Source: JASUTC01 sp035447925
GTDB taxonomy: Bacteria; Thermotogota; Thermotogae; MWEM01
Assembly (NCBI GenBank): GCA_035447925.1
Contig: DAOTHY010000110.1
Location: 1 to 5,728 of the forward strand
Length of the DNA: 5,728 bases
Direction: 5' to 3'
Part shown: in pieces, positions 1 through 2,760 of the stretch
Layout: every line of letters starts with the position of its first letter
Numbering within the stretch: the stretch's first letter is position 1
Notes under the pieces: generated by a model
Seen by the model: the letters and a program-made list of their open reading frames with translations, nothing else
The model's database searches: none
What the model was told of the DNA's origin: nothing
Made by a program: the position numbers and the translations under genes

Positions 1-1243
1 CTGCCGAGGTGTTTTGGACGTTGCTTTCAACGCTTTGGGATTGTGATGCTAATTCCTCTGCAGAAGCCGATTGTTCTTCGGAAATGGCCGCCAGATTGGT
101 TGAGGCATTGGACATGGATTTGGCTTCTTCTCCAACTTTTTTGATTAAGCCGATGAGGTTCATCTGCATGTTCATTAGGGCGTTGGCAATTTGTCCGATC
201 TCATCCTTTTGTTTGACATAGTTGACGGCTTTGCTTTTTTCATCGTAAGTCAAATCGTAATCGGCTATTCTGAGGACGACTTTCGCCAGTTCTTTCACAG
301 GGGTAGAGAAAATAATCCCCACAAACAGGGCGATGACAACGATCACGCCGATGATAATGGCAAAGGCAATGATGATGACCATGAGGATCTTGGTGCTGGT
401 TTCATTGATCTGAGCTTCCGGTACCACTGCTCCCAACGACCAGTTCGGTGTGTAGGCAACGGGCTGGAAAAACAGTCGATAGGGCGTGCCGTCAGGCTTT
501 TTGTAGGTCACAATATCGCTTTCTCCCTTTGTCATTCTGATTCCGGCTTCTTCAAGCCCTACAAAGCCATCTTTCTTCGTATCGGTCATATCCAATGACA
601 TGATCATTTTCTTTTCCGGATGGGCAATGGTCAAACCGGTTCCATCTGCTAAAAAGACATATCCTTCCTTGCCTATTTTTATTGAATTCAGCTTTTCAGC
701 CATGGCATTTAAAGTGACTGTAATCCCCAATAATCCGATGGTTTTGTTATTGTCCTGAATAGCTGTTGCCAAAACAAAGATTGGATTTCCGGTTGTACTA
801 CTCAAGATAGCATTACTGATTGTGAAAACTTCTCTATTCTTTATTATGCGATTGAAATATTCTCTGCTGCTGAGATCAATTAATACGCCATCTTGGTTAT
901 AACTTTTACCATCCGGAAAAGCTACGAAAGCTGTTTCATATAATCCGCTACTTCGACTGATCACTTCTTGTAATCGTGGAACAAATAGATCAGGATCTAA
1001 ACTTTTGACAACATTTGAAATTGACAAATTTTCTATCTCTTTCTTAATTCCTTGCAACCATTCTTCAGCAGTCATCTTTGATGCATTAACAATCTCAATG
1101 GTAAGTTCTTGGGTCAAATCAACCGTTGAATTCCTTGCCATCGAACCGATCACAAATGCTGCCAGGACTAACACGAGGACTGTCACGGGAATGAAGTAAA
1201 GCAATAGTTTTGTTCTGATGCTTTTAATTTCTATTTTTGCCAT
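1..1243 (-). CDS. Methyl-accepting chemotaxis protein, dCache sensor type, N-terminal 414 residues (3' end outside window)
   Basis: This is a transmembrane chemoreceptor that senses an extracellular ligand and signals through CheW/CheA to the flagellar motor. The visible protein begins MAKIEIKSIRTKLLLYF, with a first membrane segment at about residues 13-34. An extracytoplasmic region of about 35-282 has dCache features: a 'DLSSREYF' stretch at 123-130, like the ligand-contact motif of amino-acid-sensing dCache domains, and a membrane-proximal half containing 'GYVFLADGTGLTIAHP' (194-209) and 'NWSLGAVVPE' (267-276). A second membrane segment spans about 286-313, then a HAMP domain (about 314-366, with 'KQKDEIGQIANAL'), then the start of the coiled-coil signalling domain, where 'SEEQSASAEELA' (388-399) is typical of MCPs. 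The window edge removes the hairpin tip. Two in-frame ATGs lie six bases apart; I chose the inner one at 1243 because GGAGGG (1251-1256) sits 7 bases before it and only 1 base before the outer one. The ligand cannot be told from sequence. Family is secure. Confidence 0.95.
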   Translation of the reverse strand, partial: MAKIEIKSIRTKLLLYFIPVTVLVLVLAAFVIGSMARNSTVDLTQELTIEIVNASKMTAEEWLQGIKKEIENLSISNVVKSLDPDLFVPRLQEVISRSSGLYETAFVAFPDGKSYNQDGVLIDLSSREYFNRIIKNREVFTISNAILSSTTGNPIFVLATAIQDNNKTIGLLGITVTLNAMAEKLNSIKIGKEGYVFLADGTGLTIAHPEKKMIMSLDMTDTKKDGFVGLEEAGIRMTKGESDIVTYKKPDGTPYRLFFQPVAYTPNWSLGAVVPEAQINETSTKILMVIIIAFAIIIGVIVVIALFVGIIFSTPVKELAKVVLRIADYDLTYDEKSKAVNYVKQKDEIGQIANALMNMQMNLIGLIKKVGEEAKSMSNASTNLAAISEEQSASAEELASQSQSVESNVQNTSA

Positions 1244-1250
1244 TTGCATA

Positions 1251-1256
1251 CCCTCC
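1251..1256 (-). promoter_or_regulatory. Ribosome binding site of the chemoreceptor gene
   Basis: GGAGGG on the minus strand lies 7 bases before the ATG at 1243 and only 1 base before an alternative in-frame ATG at 1249. The spacing decides in favour of the inner start. Confidence 0.8.
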
Positions 1257-1295
1257 ATTTTTTTGGAATAAGCTTTCATACTATCCTATGTAATT

Positions 1296-1301
1296 ATTAT
1301 A
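1296..1301 (-). promoter_or_regulatory. Candidate -10 box of the chemoreceptor gene
   Basis: A perfect TATAAT on the minus strand sits about 50 bases upstream of the chosen start, which would give a leader of roughly 45 bases. No good -35 element is found at 16-18 bases spacing (GCCATA at 17 is a poor match), and the SigD/sigma-28 motility consensus (TAAA...GCCGATAT) is not convincingly present. A TAAA does lie 15 bases upstream, but the downstream half does not match. The surroundings are very AT-rich, so a chance match is possible. Confidence 0.45.
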
Positions 1302-1414
1302 ACATAAAATATGAAGTTTATGGCTGTATATTTGTCATGTTTAATATAGTAATTTTATATTATTTACATTAAAATGGTAGCACTTCAAAGGGGGTATTTT
1401 CGAGGAAAAATTTA

Positions 1415-1439
1415 AAAAATCAAACGATTGTTGATTTTT
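1415..1439 (-). terminator. Weak AT-rich hairpin, possible terminator
   Basis: AAAAATCAA (1415-1423) and TTGATTTTT (1431-1439) form a perfect 9-bp stem around a 7-base loop. The 3' arm ends in a T-run in both directions, slightly longer on the minus strand (six T, then AAATTTTT). That would suit ending transcription from the pseudogene at 1714-2571 before the chemoreceptor promoter. Only one pair in the stem is G-C, so stability is low and the call is tentative. Confidence 0.3.
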
Positions 1440-1622
1440 CAATGGCCTCCCGCATAATCATTGCAGCAACACTTTTTTGGATAATCATTTTAAAACATCA
1501 TTTTGTAGTGGAATCATTAAATTTAAGACTATTGTTTATTTACACGATTATCTTCAAGCGCCGTTTTCGACGGAATTAATATCTGAGGTGATCTTGACAG
1601 TGGCTTTTCACCAAAAGAGTAT

Positions 1623-1781
1623 TTAAGATGGTTTTATCGACTGATTGCGTCTTTTTTCTACTGGAAATTTTTGCAAAATGATATACTTGTTAGTCGTTGG
1701 TTTTTGGAGATTTTCAAGGGCATGACAACATTGTTTTATAAGTAGAGGTGTTGAGCCGGCCCGAAAGGAGTTCTTCCTCAT
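1623..1781 (-). other. Second minus-strand frame overlapping the chimera's end, possible frameshifted tail
   Basis: One base out of step with the chimeric frame, an open frame runs from an ATG at 1781 to TAA at 1623 (52 codons). Its later part, 'HALENLQKP' followed by 'FPVEKRRNQSIKPS', has mixed composition and reads more like protein than the 'LNTSTYKTMLSCP' tail of the main frame. It could be the continuation of the transposase relic after a frameshift near 1715-1760. I do not recognise it in any family, there is no ribosome binding site, and chance openness over about 150 bases is quite possible. Confidence 0.2.
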
Positions 1782-2571
1782 AGAGGTCCAAGCGTTCGTT
1801 CAAACGGATTTTTTCATCCGTCGCCCGCTGTTCATCGTAATATAAATGAAGATACATGCGACGTTTCCCTTGAATTTTTTCACCACTGCGAGCGTTGGTG
1901 TGTGTATAGTCCCAGTCTATCTTAAGTGTCCTCGCATACAACTTGTGTCTTGAACTGTAATATCGGCGTGCCACCATCTCTTCACGAATCATATGGGCTT
2001 TAACTTGTTCAAAACAGCCATTTTCTTTGGTTTGATCGATTAAATCCAGAATCTTAGCCGTGGACAGATTCAACAACTGCCATTGCTCAAGTCCCGCTAC
2101 CAATTCCGGACAACATGCACGTACCGCCAAAGGAAAAGAAGCCAGATTGCGTGCCAGCCATATAGCCTCGTAATTGGCAATGGTTCCACCGGAAGTGATG
2201 TGTCCCCAGGCTTTCTTTTGATCGTAACCCATCAAGGCTGCTAATTGACGGCCTACTTCGATTTCCAGCGACGTGGTGGCTGGAGATCCCTCATAGGCAC
2301 AGTTATTGGGATTGTAGAGAATCGTCAGCATATACCCCAAATTGGCAGCCATTAAGGTGTCTGTGTTCATGTGTCCCAAATATCGAGGAGAAAACCAGGG
2401 TGTGGAGCTGTCCTGAAGCTGTCCGGCCAAATCCACAAGCGCTTCCCGTGTCTTTTGAAGGGTATCTTGGAAATCTTCATCGCTTTTCTCATCTTCAGTG
2501 ACCACCGGATGATCATCGGGATGAAAAAACTTTCTCCAATCCGCATGGTCATCCATCAGAAACAGGAGCAT
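1714..2571 (-). pseudogene. Chimeric open frame: N-terminal part of a group II PLP decarboxylase (tyrosine decarboxylase type) joined to a transposase piece
   Basis: Residues 1 to about 193 look like the start of a tyrosine/aromatic amino acid decarboxylase of lactobacilli and enterococci. Landmarks are 'SPRYLGHMNTDTLM' (61-74), 'YNPNNCAYEGSPATT' (86-100), the phosphate-binding motif 'GHITSGGTIANYEA' (123-136), 'PELVAGLEQWQLLNL' (155-169) and 'KAH' (191-193). Such enzymes are about 600 residues long, bind pyridoxal phosphate through a lysine in the C-terminal half and release CO2 from an amino acid, usually in acid-resistance systems with an exchanger. Here the cofactor lysine, the PLP-stacking histidine and everything after about residue 193 are absent. 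From about residue 196 the frame continues into unrelated, transposase-like sequence to a TGA at 1714. The Met at 2571 is the last base before the gap, and family members have more residues upstream, so the true start probably lies in the gap. Decarboxylase activity is not expected. I cannot tell a real disruption from an assembly chimera. Confidence 0.8.
1759..1986 (-). mobile_element. Fragment of a DDE (IS4/IS1634-like) transposase within the chimeric frame
   Basis: Residues about 196-271 of the chimeric frame have no place in a decarboxylase. They read 'NARSGEKIQGKRRMYLHLYY' (226-245), then 'DEQRATDEKIRLNERLDLYE' (246-265) and 'EELLSGR'. From memory this resembles the middle of IS4/IS1634-superfamily transposases, where a basic 'GKR(K/R)xYVHxYY' stretch precedes 'D(D/E)...FNKxLDxLxEEL.SGK'. 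The following 'xxHEKxYxKYF' segment of that family is missing, as are the transposase N terminus, the catalytic core and any terminal inverted repeats. This is therefore an internal relic or a misjoined read, not a working insertion sequence. The family assignment rests on motif memory only. Confidence 0.55.
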
Positions 2572-2671
2572 NNNNNNNNNNNNNNNNNNNNNNNNNNNNN
2601 NNNNNNNNNNNNNNNNNNNNNNNNNNNNNNNNNNNNNNNNNNNNNNNNNNNNNNNNNNNNNNNNNNNNNNN
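2572..2671. other. Assembly gap (100 N)
   Basis: Exactly 100 undetermined bases separate the decarboxylase fragment from the ankyrin gene leader. A run of exactly 100 N is the usual placeholder for a gap of unknown length, so the true distance, and possibly the true adjacency, of the two sides is not known. The missing 5' end of the decarboxylase fragment should lie in or beyond this gap. Confidence 0.98.
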
Positions 2672-2706
2672 GTTGTCTTTTCTGAACAATACTGATTCTA
2701 AATTAT

Positions 2707-2714
2707 GATATAAT
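2707..2714 (+). promoter_or_regulatory. Candidate promoter of the ankyrin lipoprotein gene (-10 with partial TGn extension)
   Basis: TATAAT at 2709-2714 is preceded by TGA (2706-2708), an extended -10 arrangement that can work with a weak -35. No clear TTGACA is present at the normal distance; CTGAAC at 2684 or just before is too far away. Transcription would begin near 2721, giving a leader of about 40 bases. The first base after the gap is 2672, so upstream control elements may be hidden. Confidence 0.55.
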
Positions 2715-2749
2715 TGCATATTTATAACGGATATTCAATAAAAGGTTTG

Positions 2750-2756
2750 AAGGAGG
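2750..2756 (+). promoter_or_regulatory. Ribosome binding site of the ankyrin lipoprotein gene
   Basis: AAGGAGG, close to a perfect anti-16S match, ends 4 bases before the ATG at 2761. This fixes the start, and the signal peptide that follows directly supports it. Confidence 0.85.
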
Positions 2757-2760
2757 AACA

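Larger units (their letters stand above)
1257..1713. other. AT-rich stretch without a convincing gene
   Basis: It holds the chemoreceptor leader and -10 box (up to about 1301), an AT-rich hairpin at 1415-1439 and a small GC-richer inverted repeat CCGT-TTTCG-ACGG at 1561-1573. The right-hand part (1623-1713) may be the end of the decayed transposase element, because a second minus-strand frame stays open there to a stop at 1623. Three very short open frames (plus 1442-1579, plus 1587-1743, minus 1420-1488) have no ribosome binding site and I do not call them. The base composition is clearly more AT-rich than the flanking coding regions. Confidence 0.6.

Noticed and set aside
9..598. Plus-strand open frames of 70 and 135 codons opposite the chemoreceptor
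   Set aside because: They are antisense shadows. The minus-strand frame gives a complete, family-typical chemoreceptor translation across the whole stretch.
1257..1380. Riboswitch (such as cyclic-di-GMP type) in the chemoreceptor leader
   Set aside because: The leader is only about 45 bases from the -10 box and contains no GC-rich paired elements or known aptamer core.
1420..1488. Minus-strand 22-codon frame ending in the hairpin
   Set aside because: Too short, with no ribosome binding site and no recognisable family.
1561..1573. CCGT-TTTCG-ACGG hairpin as a terminator
   Set aside because: The stem is only 4 bp and no T-run follows on either strand.
1442..1579. Plus-strand 45-codon frame encoding a hydrophobic peptide with a basic tail (ending KRRFRRN), reminiscent of small membrane toxins
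   Set aside because: There is no ribosome binding site before the ATG, which follows directly on the hairpin arm. AT-rich DNA readily encodes hydrophobic short frames, and no antisense RNA promoter pairing is visible.
1587..1745. Plus-strand open stretch rich in F, W and Y
   Set aside because: It has no start codon near its beginning and lies opposite the possible transposase tail; most likely chance.
2371..2685. Plus-strand 104-codon frame running through the gap
   Set aside because: It lies opposite the decarboxylase frame and includes about 34 undetermined codons, so its length is an artefact.
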